64,000 bases of DNA from UBA2336 sp964419145. Its GTDB lineage: Bacteria > Bacteroidota > Bacteroidia > Cytophagales > Cyclobacteriaceae. The stretch is taken from positions 819,117 to 883,116 of the forward strand of contig CAYQOM010000002.1 in assembly GCA_964419145.1 (NCBI GenBank), in the 5' to 3' direction. Numbering within the stretch: the first letter of the stretch is position 1; the number at the start of each line of letters is the position of its first letter. The notes below the pieces were generated by a model. It saw nothing but the letters and a program-made list of their open reading frames with translations, made no database searches and was not told the DNA's origin. Made by a program: the position numbers and the translations under genes. Below are positions 45,287-53,942 of the stretch, piece after piece.

Positions 45287-48200
45287 TTATTTTCAAGCGT
45301 ATCCGCTTCGGTTTTCTTTTGATTACTCAATTCCTCTGCTTCAATCTTTGCCAGCTTTTCTCTGGCTGTTGATTTAATGTGTTCAAGCGGGAACTTATCA
45401 ATCAACGACTGCAAGGTGGCTTTTGCCTGAAAAGGATTTTGCATCGCCATAAAATTATCTGCCAACAAAAGGAATGCACGGCCAACCCATTCTTCGTAAG
45501 CACCAAATTCCGAATCCATGCCCACAAGGGTCTCGTAGCTTTGTTTATATTCACCGGTCAGGTAAAAAATTTCTCCCAATCGGTAGCGCGCTTCCGCTCC
45601 GAATTCATCCTGTGCTGTGTTCAACGTGTTGATAAACTCATCTTTAGCAATATCGTACTTACCTTGTGCCATGGCCGACTTACCCAGGTACAAAGACGCT
45701 TTGTTTTGGGCGCCTGCATTAATATTTCCTTTTTCAAGGATGATGTTGGCGTATGTATTGACTGAATCGTATTGCGCCAACAGGTAAAATGACTCCATCA
45801 AACCAGACCACGCATTAAACTGTTCCTTTTTGTTGGTAGCCATGCGCTCCATTTTGCGATAGCTGTTGATAGCATTTTCGTATCGGCCTTTACGAAATTC
45901 AATTTCAGCAATGCGTGCCACCACCCGATTGAGAAAGGTAAAGTTCTGATCCGTGCTGAGCTGAACATAAACGGGCAAGGCATTATCCAGGTCAACGGAA
46001 CGGTAATAGGATTCAGCTAAATAATAGTTCGCCTCTTGCGTACGGGCAGAACCAGAATAAGTCGTTAGGAAATTTTTGAACCCACTGATGGCACGTGCAT
46101 ACTGCTGATTGAAATATTGCGTTTTGGCTGCCTCGAATTCAACTACCTCCAGGTTCTTTCCTTCAGGATTAGCCGTTTTGAATGCTGTAAGGTATTGGTC
46201 AAACTCATCGCTTCGGTTAGCCAATCCAAGCGCTTCCTGCAAGGGAAGCAACACTTGTTGGGCTGCCGGATGCGTTGGAAACTTTTGAATAACCGCTGCG
46301 TAATCACTGACTGTTTTATCGTATTGCTTCAGGTTAAAGTAAGAAGCTGCTCTGCGCATATACGCATAAGGCAGAAACCGTGAACCACTTCCTTCACTAA
46401 TAAGCTGCGTTAAACCGTTTGCCGCAGTTTCATAATTGCCTTGTTCAATTTCGAATTGCGCCCGTTGAAAGATGGCCTCATCGCGGTATTGTGATTTTGG
46501 GTAACCGGATATCAACACATTAAACTGATTTCTGGCTTCCGGATACTTACGCAAAATGCCATTGATCACACCGGTTTGGAAGAGGATGTAATCATCATCG
46601 GGTGAATTAAGTTTACGCGCCTGGTTGTACGTGTTAACAGCCTCCTGATAATTTTTACTCACATAATAGCAATCGGCCAACCGAACCAGGCCGTCCGTGT
46701 AGATGTTTCCTGATTTTGGCGACCGGTTGGTGAAATCCTTAAAGTTAAACAGTGCCTGCTCGTATTGCTGAAGATTGAAATGCGCATAGGCAAGACCATA
46801 TCGAGTCTTCACGATAACCTCAGGCTCAACACCGGTGGTCGCAATTACCTTCTGATAATGGGGAATAGCTTCCTGATATTTCCGTTCGATTGAATAGGCT
46901 TCTCCGATCCAAAAACTTGCCAAACCAACATATTGCGGAGATACCGGATAGCTCAATGATTTTTGAAAATACTGCGATGCTTCTGCGTAGTCATCTTTGT
47001 TAAAGAGTTCCGTTCCTTTTAAGAACGTTGCTTTTTGATACGCCTGGTTCACCGCAATTGAACGCTGTGGTAATGATTCAATATATTCAATGGCTTTGTT
47101 GTAATTATTCCCATTTACATAAGCCTGCGCCAGAATTTCTTTTACTTCTGTAGTGTATGTACTTGAGGGGAAGCCAATCAAAAATCGTTCAAGTTCTGTA
47201 ATTGCTAAATCCGGCTTTCCCAAATCGTACGAAACTTTCGCAAAATGAAATGTACTCTCCTCAACCAGATCTTTATCGTTAAGGTATTTACGCGCATGAT
47301 CAAACGCATTGGCAGCAAAAGGCTTGTTGCCCTGCTTCAGGTGTAAAATTCCCAGGTAATAAGAAGCGTAATAGCTAACTGTATCCGAAGAAGCTGCAGA
47401 AGCTTTCAGGTATTCGATGGCCCGATCATCTACACCAAGGGCATAGTTTGCGTACCCCGCCCGGTATAACAGCGATGCCGGAGCTTTACTTTTATTTTTA
47501 TCAAGATAAAGTTCATAGGCATCAAGTGCCTTTTGGTATTCTTGTTTAAAGTAATAGGCATCTGCAACCAACATGGAAATTTCTGCATAATTGGCAATGG
47601 AACTTGCCCGGTCGCGCAAGCCAGCTTCGTATTGAATTAAGTCGTTGTAATTCTTTTGCCTGTATAACACATTGGCGATGAGATGCGGAACAATAGGTGC
47701 ATAAGCGGAATTGGCTTCTGCCCTCTTTAAATCAATGTAGGCGCTGCCGTAGTCACCATTTCCATAGGCGATGTATCCCGCATAATAATTGGCCGCGGGG
47801 GCATACGGGCTATCCTGAATTTTTACCTGGTTAAATTTAGCCAACGCATCGTCTAACTTACGCTGATTGAACAAGCTGTACCCCCACTTGAAGTAAGCCT
47901 CGGTACGTTGTTCGGCTGTGAGTGCAACAAAATCGACTTTGCCAAAAGTAGCGCTTGCCTTTACATAGTTTCGTTCCGTATAAAAGTAGTTGGCTAAATC
48001 AAGGTAAGCTGTTTTACTTCTTGGATTGGCCGGATGGCTATCCACAAACTCTTCCAAAAGTTTCTCCGCATCGCTGTGGCCAAGGTTTAATGCGCAATAC
48101 GCTTGATAGTACTCAGCCTCTGCCCGCCTGGTATCCGTTGAAGTCGACTGTTGCAGGTATTGTGTAAATACTTCACGCGCTGCACCATAATTGGCATGGT

Positions 48201-48351
48201 TCACCAATTCCAAACCCTTCTTGTATAACAGATCCGATCTGCTTCTTGAAAGTTGATCCTGTGCACCCGCTAATATTGCGGTAAAAAAGAAGGCTAATAA
48301 AAATAATCCCAGTACCCTTGCCACAAACAGTCGTTTCTTGTTTAGAACCAC
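45283..48351 (-). CDS. Large exported TPR-repeat protein
   Basis: The product has about 1022 residues, starting at GTG 48351; an ATG at 48384 would add 11 residues that disrupt the signal peptide's n-region. The signal (KKRLFVARVLGLFLLAFFFTAILAGAQ) is followed by some 20 TPR units, for example GLELVNHANYGAAREVFTQYL, YAHFNLQQYEQALFNF and AEFRKGRYENAINSYRKM. It ends in a charged KIEAEELSNQKKTEADTLENK tail. It belongs to the group of YfiO/YbgF-like periplasmic organisers. It is the first gene of the operon with the barrel and ExbBD-TonB, which suggests a Tol-Pal-like scaffold. Confidence 0.85.
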   Translation of the reverse strand: MVLNKKRLFVARVLGLFLLAFFFTAILAGAQDQLSRSRSDLLYKKGLELVNHANYGAAREVFTQYLQQSTSTDTRRAEAEYYQAYCALNLGHSDAEKLLEEFVDSHPANPRSKTAYLDLANYFYTERNYVKASATFGKVDFVALTAEQRTEAYFKWGYSLFNQRKLDDALAKFNQVKIQDSPYAPAANYYAGYIAYGNGDYGSAYIDLKRAEANSAYAPIVPHLIANVLYRQKNYNDLIQYEAGLRDRASSIANYAEISMLVADAYYFKQEYQKALDAYELYLDKNKSKAPASLLYRAGYANYALGVDDRAIEYLKASAASSDTVSYYASYYLGILHLKQGNKPFAANAFDHARKYLNDKDLVEESTFHFAKVSYDLGKPDLAITELERFLIGFPSSTYTTEVKEILAQAYVNGNNYNKAIEYIESLPQRSIAVNQAYQKATFLKGTELFNKDDYAEASQYFQKSLSYPVSPQYVGLASFWIGEAYSIERKYQEAIPHYQKVIATTGVEPEVIVKTRYGLAYAHFNLQQYEQALFNFKDFTNRSPKSGNIYTDGLVRLADCYYVSKNYQEAVNTYNQARKLNSPDDDYILFQTGVINGILRKYPEARNQFNVLISGYPKSQYRDEAIFQRAQFEIEQGNYETAANGLTQLISEGSGSRFLPYAYMRRAASYFNLKQYDKTVSDYAAVIQKFPTHPAAQQVLLPLQEALGLANRSDEFDQYLTAFKTANPEGKNLEVVEFEAAKTQYFNQQYARAISGFKNFLTTYSGSARTQEANYYLAESYYRSVDLDNALPVYVQLSTDQNFTFLNRVVARIAEIEFRKGRYENAINSYRKMERMATNKKEQFNAWSGLMESFYLLAQYDSVNTYANIILEKGNINAGAQNKASLYLGKSAMAQGKYDIAKDEFINTLNTAQDEFGAEARYRLGEIFYLTGEYKQSYETLVGMDSEFGAYEEWVGRAFLLLADNFMAMQNPFQAKATLQSLIDKFPLEHIKSTAREKLAKIEAEELSNQKKTEADTLENK

Positions 48352-48424
48352 GAACAGCAAAAAATATTGCAAATGGCAGACCAAAAAATCAGTTCAAAAA
48401 ATTTCCGTGTTATCTGCACGGACT

Positions 48425-48457
48425 CAAAGGTAAAGAAATTTGCGTGTAAGAACCAAA
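48425..48457 (-). promoter_or_regulatory. Near-consensus Bacteroidota promoter of the large envelope operon
   Basis: On the minus strand TTTG (48457-48454) is separated by 21 nt from TACCTTTG (48432-48425), matching TTTG-N19-21-TAnnTTTG. It lies about 75 nt upstream of the TPR gene's GTG start and has no other gene between. Confidence 0.6.
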
Positions 48458-48480
48458 GCAGTCCCGTTCAATGAACATGT

Positions 48481-49503
48481 TCAGTGCATGAGTTTGTAAA
48501 TCAGCTCACGAAGTATCTGCCCTTCATCTGCCGAACCAGAGTCAACGCCCTTCAACTGAAGATCAGCTGTTTTCAAGTGCATGATGTTTTCAATGATCTT
48601 CATAAGTTGATAATGCTGTAAAGCCTGGCTGTAATCACGAACAGCATACGGACTGATTTTCAAGCTACTAACCAATCCTTTTTCACTTTTGTCTGTAGCT
48701 TGTGCGGCAATAAGAAGCTTGCTGAAAAAAGAATACAGAAATGCTACAACCGGTATTACCGGATTGCGCTTGGTATTCTGTTCAAAATAATTCACGATCC
48801 GGGCAGCCGTTAGTCCATCGCGCTGAATCACGGATTTCTGCAATTCGAATATGTTGTATTCTTTACTCACCCCAACGTGACTCATCACCCGTTCTACCGT
48901 AATGGACTCCCCTTGTTTAAGCAAAAGGCTTACCTTATCGAATTCGTTGGTTAACCGGTTTAAATCGTTACCCACCAACTGACTAAGGGTATAGGCCGCC
49001 TGGGCATCGATACTTACCTCTTTCTCACGGGCATATTCACTAATAAATTCAGGGAGTTGATTTTCGTAAAGCTTTTTACCAGAGATGGTAGTGGCCAGCT
49101 TTTCAATGCTCTTACCCAACTCCTTCCGCTTATCAAGTTGCTTATGTTTATGGCAAAAGACCAACACCGTACTTGGTACGGGTTGTTTTAAGTAATCCAA
49201 TAGTAGTTTCGCACCCGTTTCTCTCCCGATGTCCTGAATATCCTGAGCTTCCTTAACAATTACCACCTGCCGTTCAGCCATCATGGGAAATCGCCTGGCA
49301 TGCGTAAGCACGGTGGCCATGGCTACATCCTTGCCATAAACCACTACCTGATTGAAGCTTTTTTCAGCTTCTGAAAGTGCATGGGTTTCAATGTAATCGG
49401 AAATGTAGTCGATAAAATAACTCTCTTCACCTTGCAGGAAATAGACCGGATCGAATTTCCTCGCCTTCAGTTTTTCTAGAATCTTCTTTACACTGGCTTC
49501 CAT
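48481..49503 (-). CDS. holA: DNA polymerase III subunit delta
   Basis: The 340-residue protein has the HolA outline: PVYFLQGEESYFIDYISDYIE, KRKELGKSIEKLATTISG, the AAA+ lid helices with LTRLTNEFDKVSLLL-like, and a C-terminal DLQLKGVDSGSADEGQILREL. It is the clamp-loader subunit that opens the sliding clamp. Its ATG overlaps the TAA of the rhomboid gene by one base (TAATG), so the genes are translationally coupled. Confidence 0.93.
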   Translation of the reverse strand: MEASVKKILEKLKARKFDPVYFLQGEESYFIDYISDYIETHALSEAEKSFNQVVVYGKDVAMATVLTHARRFPMMAERQVVIVKEAQDIQDIGRETGAKLLLDYLKQPVPSTVLVFCHKHKQLDKRKELGKSIEKLATTISGKKLYENQLPEFISEYAREKEVSIDAQAAYTLSQLVGNDLNRLTNEFDKVSLLLKQGESITVERVMSHVGVSKEYNIFELQKSVIQRDGLTAARIVNYFEQNTKRNPVIPVVAFLYSFFSKLLIAAQATDKSEKGLVSSLKISPYAVRDYSQALQHYQLMKIIENIMHLKTADLQLKGVDSGSADEGQILRELIYKLMH

Positions 49504-50063
49504 TATCCAACTCGTTTCCGGGCACTAAAAGTAATGGCTGATGTAATACCAACCAAGGCACCACCGAGGTGAGATTCCCACGATATTCCGGGGTCGCCTG
49601 GAAGCACACCATAGAAAACGCTTCCATACAAAAATAAGGTGATCACCGAAATGGCAATCGAACGAAAATCACGCCTGAATATGCCGAAGAAAATAAGAAA
49701 GAATGCCAAGCCGTAAACTACCCCGCTGGCGCCTATGTGATTGGCCGGGCGTGCAAAAAGCCACACCAATGTGTTCGTCCAGAAATATGCGCGAAAGAAA
49801 ACCGCTTTGGCTATGGCGTTATAGAAATAGAACAACGTTGCTCCCAAAAACAGCAATGGAATGGTATTCGATATCAGGTGATACACATCACCATGCGCCA
49901 TGGGTCCTACAAAAATTCCAAGCAGTCCCTTTAAGGTACGCGGCTCGATACCGTAAGCGCTGATTTGCCAGGCAAAGTTTTGCTCCAGGTAAAAGCAGAG
50001 CCACATAAAAAAAACGAGACGAAACGGAATGACTGAACTTCCGATGATGGAGGATTGCGGCAT
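49503..50063 (-). CDS. Rhomboid-family intramembrane serine protease
   Basis: The 186-residue membrane protein has the rhomboid marks in sequence: HGDVYHLISN (His62, Asn66), the catalytic GASG with Ser113 in NHIGASGVVYGLA, and the catalytic His165 in WESHLGGALVG. Five to six TMs are visible. It cuts within the membrane. It is coupled to holA by a one-base overlap and follows the TerB-like gene by 5 nt. Confidence 0.9.
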   Translation of the reverse strand: MPQSSIIGSSVIPFRLVFFMWLCFYLEQNFAWQISAYGIEPRTLKGLLGIFVGPMAHGDVYHLISNTIPLLFLGATLFYFYNAIAKAVFFRAYFWTNTLVWLFARPANHIGASGVVYGLAFFLIFFGIFRRDFRSIAISVITLFLYGSVFYGVLPGDPGISWESHLGGALVGITSAITFSARKRVG

Positions 50064-50068
50064 CTAAA

Positions 50069-50536
50069 TCAGGTTGATGCAGGATTTTTTATCATGTTTA
50101 GCTTGATGTACCGGGCTTCTTCATCCGCGATTGAATTGTACCCCAGCAAACCACCTGATGAACCTGCAATTTTCTCTGCCAGTCCCAACAAGGTTTTATA
50201 AAACTCTTCTGCAAATGCAGGATCAATCTTTGGCCATATCGCATTTAGTTCAGCCAGCTCCTCGGCAATCAGTGGGTTACGTTGTGTGGACTCGTATGGG
50301 TAGTTCTGAAGCACAATTTTCATTTTATCCTCGAAGTCTTGTGCAATTTCATGAAACAGAACTGACACGGATGAAACCGAACGGTTCTTTCTCTTTTCCG
50401 CATGGCGGATTGCTTCTTGTATTTCCTTGCGGTCGATCTTACCATCGGCACCTGCTATCAGAATACAAACAAGAATCGGTGCTTTATACACCAGTTCCAT
50501 TTCATGTGGGTTGAGGGAGTGTATTTCAGGAACCAT
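50069..50536 (-). CDS. TerB-like domain protein
   Basis: The 155-residue protein has no signal peptide. Residues about 18-45 (PILVCILIAGADGKIDRKEIQEA) match the opening of the TerB/tellurite-resistance fold, in which the ADGxxDxxE acidic loop binds divalent metal. Further helices follow through about 125. The role of stand-alone TerB-like proteins is unclear. It is the first gene of a three-gene unit with rhomboid and holA and lies divergent to the sigma-54 regulator. Confidence 0.6.
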   Translation of the reverse strand: MVPEIHSLNPHEMELVYKAPILVCILIAGADGKIDRKEIQEAIRHAEKRKNRSVSSVSVLFHEIAQDFEDKMKIVLQNYPYESTQRNPLIAEELAELNAIWPKIDPAFAEEFYKTLLGLAEKIAGSSGGLLGYNSIADEEARYIKLNMIKNPAST

Positions 50537-50634
50537 GATGAAAAACGTTTACAAATGTGCCTAATAATACCATGTTTTGGTACTTTTATGAGTTAAAAAA
50601 ACTGTTGTATCTTACTCCTGTCAAGAATTAGCGC

Positions 50635-51996
50635 ATGTACGAAAAGGACCCTCTTAAAATATTCGTTGTAGAAGACGACCCGGCTTATACCAAATTTTTG
50701 AAATATGTATTGGGGCTTAACCCCGATTTCGAAGTAGAATATTTCACTACCGGTAAAGAGTGTCTGTCGAACCTGCACAAGAATCCCTCTGTGATTACGC
50801 TGGACTACTCCTTACCCGACCAATCGGGTGAAAGTGTGTTGGAGCAGATCAGAAGCTACGATCCCAACATAAGTGTAATCATCGTATCAGCACAGGAGAA
50901 GATCGGGACAGCCGTGGAGTTACTGAAATCCGGTGCATTCGATTACATCGCCAAAGATCAGGACACCAAAGATCGTCTGCTCAGCTCGATCAACCATGCC
51001 CGCAACAAGTCCTCATTGATCAAAGAAATCGATCATCTTAAAAAGGAGATAACCGAGAAATACGAATTTGAAAACAGCATCATCGGCAAGAGTACAGCCC
51101 TGAAGTCTGTATTTCAGTTAATGGAAAAGGCCGTTGGCACGAACATTTCAGTCTCAATATCAGGTGAAACGGGTACTGGTAAAGAGCTGGTAGCCAAAGC
51201 AATACACTATAACAGCAAAAGGAAAAATAAGCCCTTCGTTGCTGTTAATATTGCTGCTATACCACGTGAATTAATTGAAAGCGAGTTGTTTGGGCATGAG
51301 AAGGGCGCGTTTACCGGTGCGGTGACAAAGCGCATCGGTAAGTTTGAAGAAGCCGAAGGCGGCACCATTTTTCTGGATGAAATCGGAGAAATGGACCCCT
51401 CATTGCAGGCCAAGTTATTGCGCGTTTTGCAGGAGCGCGAAATAACCCGTATTGGTGGAAACCAGGTTATCAAACTTGATGTGCGCGTGATTTCGGCCAC
51501 CCATAAAGACCTCGGTGAAGAGGTAAAAAGTGGCCGGTTTCGTGAAGACCTGTACTATAGGTTATTAGGTATGCCGATTAACCTTCCCCCGCTTCGCGAA
51601 CGTGGTAACGATGTAATCTTAATTGCAAAATATTTCCTTGACCAATTTTCGAAAGACAATCAGTTGCCGAAAATACTCATCTCACAAGAAGCACAATCGC
51701 GAATGTTGGAATACCCATTTCCAGGAAACATTCGCGAACTAAAATCAGTTATCGAACTGGCGGCAGTCATGTGTGAGGACAACCTTATTCAACCCCAGCA
51801 CATCACCTTCGGCAGTGCAAAACGGCCGGAATATCTACTCAGTCAGGAAATGACCATGCAGGAATACATGTACCGGATCATCCGGCACTACCTTACGCGT
51901 TACGATAACAATGTGCTGGAGGTGGCCAAACGTCTGGATATTGGCAAGTCATCGCTTTACAGGTACCTCAAGGAAATGGAGGCTGCAGGTATTTAG
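50635..51996 (+). CDS. Sigma-54-dependent response regulator (NtrC family)
   Basis: The 453-residue protein has a receiver domain (about residues 8-120) with phosphoacceptor Asp57 in VITLDYSLPD, then an AAA+ domain (about 145-390) with Walker A GETGTGKE (177-184) and the sigma-54 loop GAFTGA (224-229), and a C-terminal Fis-type helix-turn-helix (about 415-450) with VLEVAKRLDIGKSSLYRYLKEM. It activates transcription with sigma-54. The next gene, 5 nt downstream, is a hybrid kinase with an HPt domain. The pair likely form one phosphorelay. Confidence 0.93.
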   Translation: MYEKDPLKIFVVEDDPAYTKFLKYVLGLNPDFEVEYFTTGKECLSNLHKNPSVITLDYSLPDQSGESVLEQIRSYDPNISVIIVSAQEKIGTAVELLKSGAFDYIAKDQDTKDRLLSSINHARNKSSLIKEIDHLKKEITEKYEFENSIIGKSTALKSVFQLMEKAVGTNISVSISGETGTGKELVAKAIHYNSKRKNKPFVAVNIAAIPRELIESELFGHEKGAFTGAVTKRIGKFEEAEGGTIFLDEIGEMDPSLQAKLLRVLQEREITRIGGNQVIKLDVRVISATHKDLGEEVKSGRFREDLYYRLLGMPINLPPLRERGNDVILIAKYFLDQFSKDNQLPKILISQEAQSRMLEYPFPGNIRELKSVIELAAVMCEDNLIQPQHITFGSAKRPEYLLSQEMTMQEYMYRIIRHYLTRYDNNVLEVAKRLDIGKSSLYRYLKEMEAAGI

Positions 51997-52001
51997 GGCA
52001 T

Positions 52002-53942
52002 ATGAAGAATCTTGGTGCTTACATAAAGCGCGGCCGCTTTTACGAGGCGGTTGTTGAAGATGGTTCTGATATCATTTTCATTGTCGATTTTAATGGCTCC
52101 ATCCTCTATCACAATGCTTCGGTTCATGAAACGCTGGGGTATCGGGCGCGCAGCCTGGTGGGTAAAAACTTTTTTGATTTCATCTTACCTGAAAAGCTGG
52201 AGGAATTTAAAAGGCAATTCAAGACAAGTCAGAAGAAAGCTTATAATCAGAAGATAGAATTTCAGTTTCTCTGTAAAGACAAGTCGTACCGTTTTCTGGA
52301 GTTCAACTCCATCAACCTGAAACATAAGGAAAAACTGAATGGGCTCATCCTCGACTGCCGCGACATCACACAACGTAAAAAGGATGCCGAAGAATTGGTA
52401 CGGTTACAAAAAGCAAAGGAACAATTTCTGGCCAACATCAGCCATGAAATCAGAACACCTATTAACGGCATTGCCGGAATGGCCAGCTTGCTTAGTAAAG
52501 ATCAAAACAAGGAAGAACGAGAGACATACCTGAACGCCATCCGGCATTCTGCCGAAAATCTGAAAGTGATCATTAACGACATCCTCGATCTTGCTGCCAT
52601 TGAATCAGGCAAGTTAAAATTTGAGACGATTGGTTTTAACCTGGCCGACTTACTTCCTTCGCTCATCAGCACATTCAAATATCAGGCGGCTGAGAAGAAA
52701 ATTGCACTCGATTATACGCTCGATGAAAAAGCCAACCGCATTTTGGTTGGTGATCCCGTGCGGTTGAATCAGATTTTGATTAACCTTATCAGCAATGCCG
52801 TGAAGTTTACACACACCGGATCTATTCTTGTAAATGCCGCTGTGCAAAAGGAACAAAAGGGAAAGTGCTGGATAGATATTTCAGTTACAGATACCGGTGT
52901 TGGTATTCCGGAAGAAAAGCTTAAAACCATTTTCGAAAGCTTTAGTCAGGCTGATGCCAGCGTTACCCGAAGATATGGTGGCACCGGATTGGGATTGACC
53001 ATTGCCAAGCAGTTGGTGGAATTGCAGCGGGGAAAAATTACCGTTAAGAGTAAGGAGCATGTGGGTTCTGTCTTTTCCATTACCATTCCCTATCAAACCG
53101 GTACAGCCAAGCGCATTGGGTTGGTATCACCTGTTCAGAAAAACAGTAAAACAAAAGAAGCCGGATCGAAGCATTTGCGTGTTCTATTGGTTGAGGATAA
53201 TGACATCAACCGGTTATATGCGCAAAGCATATTGCGGAACTGGCACTGTGAAACTGATGTAGCAGAGAATGGATTAGTGGCCATCGAACGCCTGAAGTCC
53301 CGCCCGTATGATGTTGTGCTCATGGACATTCAAATGCCGGTAATGGACGGCTATGAGGCAACCCGTGTTATCAGAATGATGACGCCATCCGTAAACGCAG
53401 TTCCGATCATTGCATTAACGGCCAATGCGACAAAAGCAGATGTTGACCGATGCCTGGAAGCGGGCATGAATGATTACCTCGCCAAGCCCTTTACGCCAGA
53501 AGATTTATACAATAAGCTATTTGAAGAATTAAAACTGATTGCGGCTACTCCAGTTAAGCCTCCGGTTATAGAATCAACGCTTTACGATTTGGATTACCTC
53601 AGGAATGTATCCGGTAACAACACGGAGTTTATTCAGGAAATGATTCAGACTTTTACCGACACCATGCCCGTCTCCATTGGAAGATTGGAAGACGCAATTG
53701 CTAACCAAAACTGGGAAGAGCTCTCACGGGTTATTCATCAGATCAAACCATCGTTAACCTTATTGGGTATTCATAAGTTGAAAGACACCGCTGTTATCCT
53801 AGAAGAAGAATTCAAAAAAGCATCTGCCCAGAAAAAAAGCGCTACGCAAGTTGAATCCAGTTTACAAATCCTAACCGAATTTATTCAGCTGATTAAAAAA
53901 GCCATTAACGAACTAAAGCAGGTGAAAGTAGCCGGTGCTTAG
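52002..53942 (+). CDS. Cytoplasmic hybrid histidine kinase (PAS-HisKA-HATPase-REC-HPt)
   Basis: The 646-residue protein has a PAS domain (about 12-125), HisKA with phosphoacceptor His148 in ANISHEIRTPING, a HATPase domain (about 245-365) with DTGVGIP and GGTGLGL, a receiver domain (about 390-510) with Asp442 in VLMDIQMPVMDG, and an HPt domain with His579 in VIHQIKPSLTLLG. No signal or TM is visible, so it senses an internal signal, possibly through its PAS. It probably passes phosphate to the upstream sigma-54 regulator. The stop codon (53940-53942) overlaps that of the convergent giant adhesin by two bases. Confidence 0.92.
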   Translation: MKNLGAYIKRGRFYEAVVEDGSDIIFIVDFNGSILYHNASVHETLGYRARSLVGKNFFDFILPEKLEEFKRQFKTSQKKAYNQKIEFQFLCKDKSYRFLEFNSINLKHKEKLNGLILDCRDITQRKKDAEELVRLQKAKEQFLANISHEIRTPINGIAGMASLLSKDQNKEERETYLNAIRHSAENLKVIINDILDLAAIESGKLKFETIGFNLADLLPSLISTFKYQAAEKKIALDYTLDEKANRILVGDPVRLNQILINLISNAVKFTHTGSILVNAAVQKEQKGKCWIDISVTDTGVGIPEEKLKTIFESFSQADASVTRRYGGTGLGLTIAKQLVELQRGKITVKSKEHVGSVFSITIPYQTGTAKRIGLVSPVQKNSKTKEAGSKHLRVLLVEDNDINRLYAQSILRNWHCETDVAENGLVAIERLKSRPYDVVLMDIQMPVMDGYEATRVIRMMTPSVNAVPIIALTANATKADVDRCLEAGMNDYLAKPFTPEDLYNKLFEELKLIAATPVKPPVIESTLYDLDYLRNVSGNNTEFIQEMIQTFTDTMPVSIGRLEDAIANQNWEELSRVIHQIKPSLTLLGIHKLKDTAVILEEEFKKASAQKKSATQVESSLQILTEFIQLIKKAINELKQVKVAGA

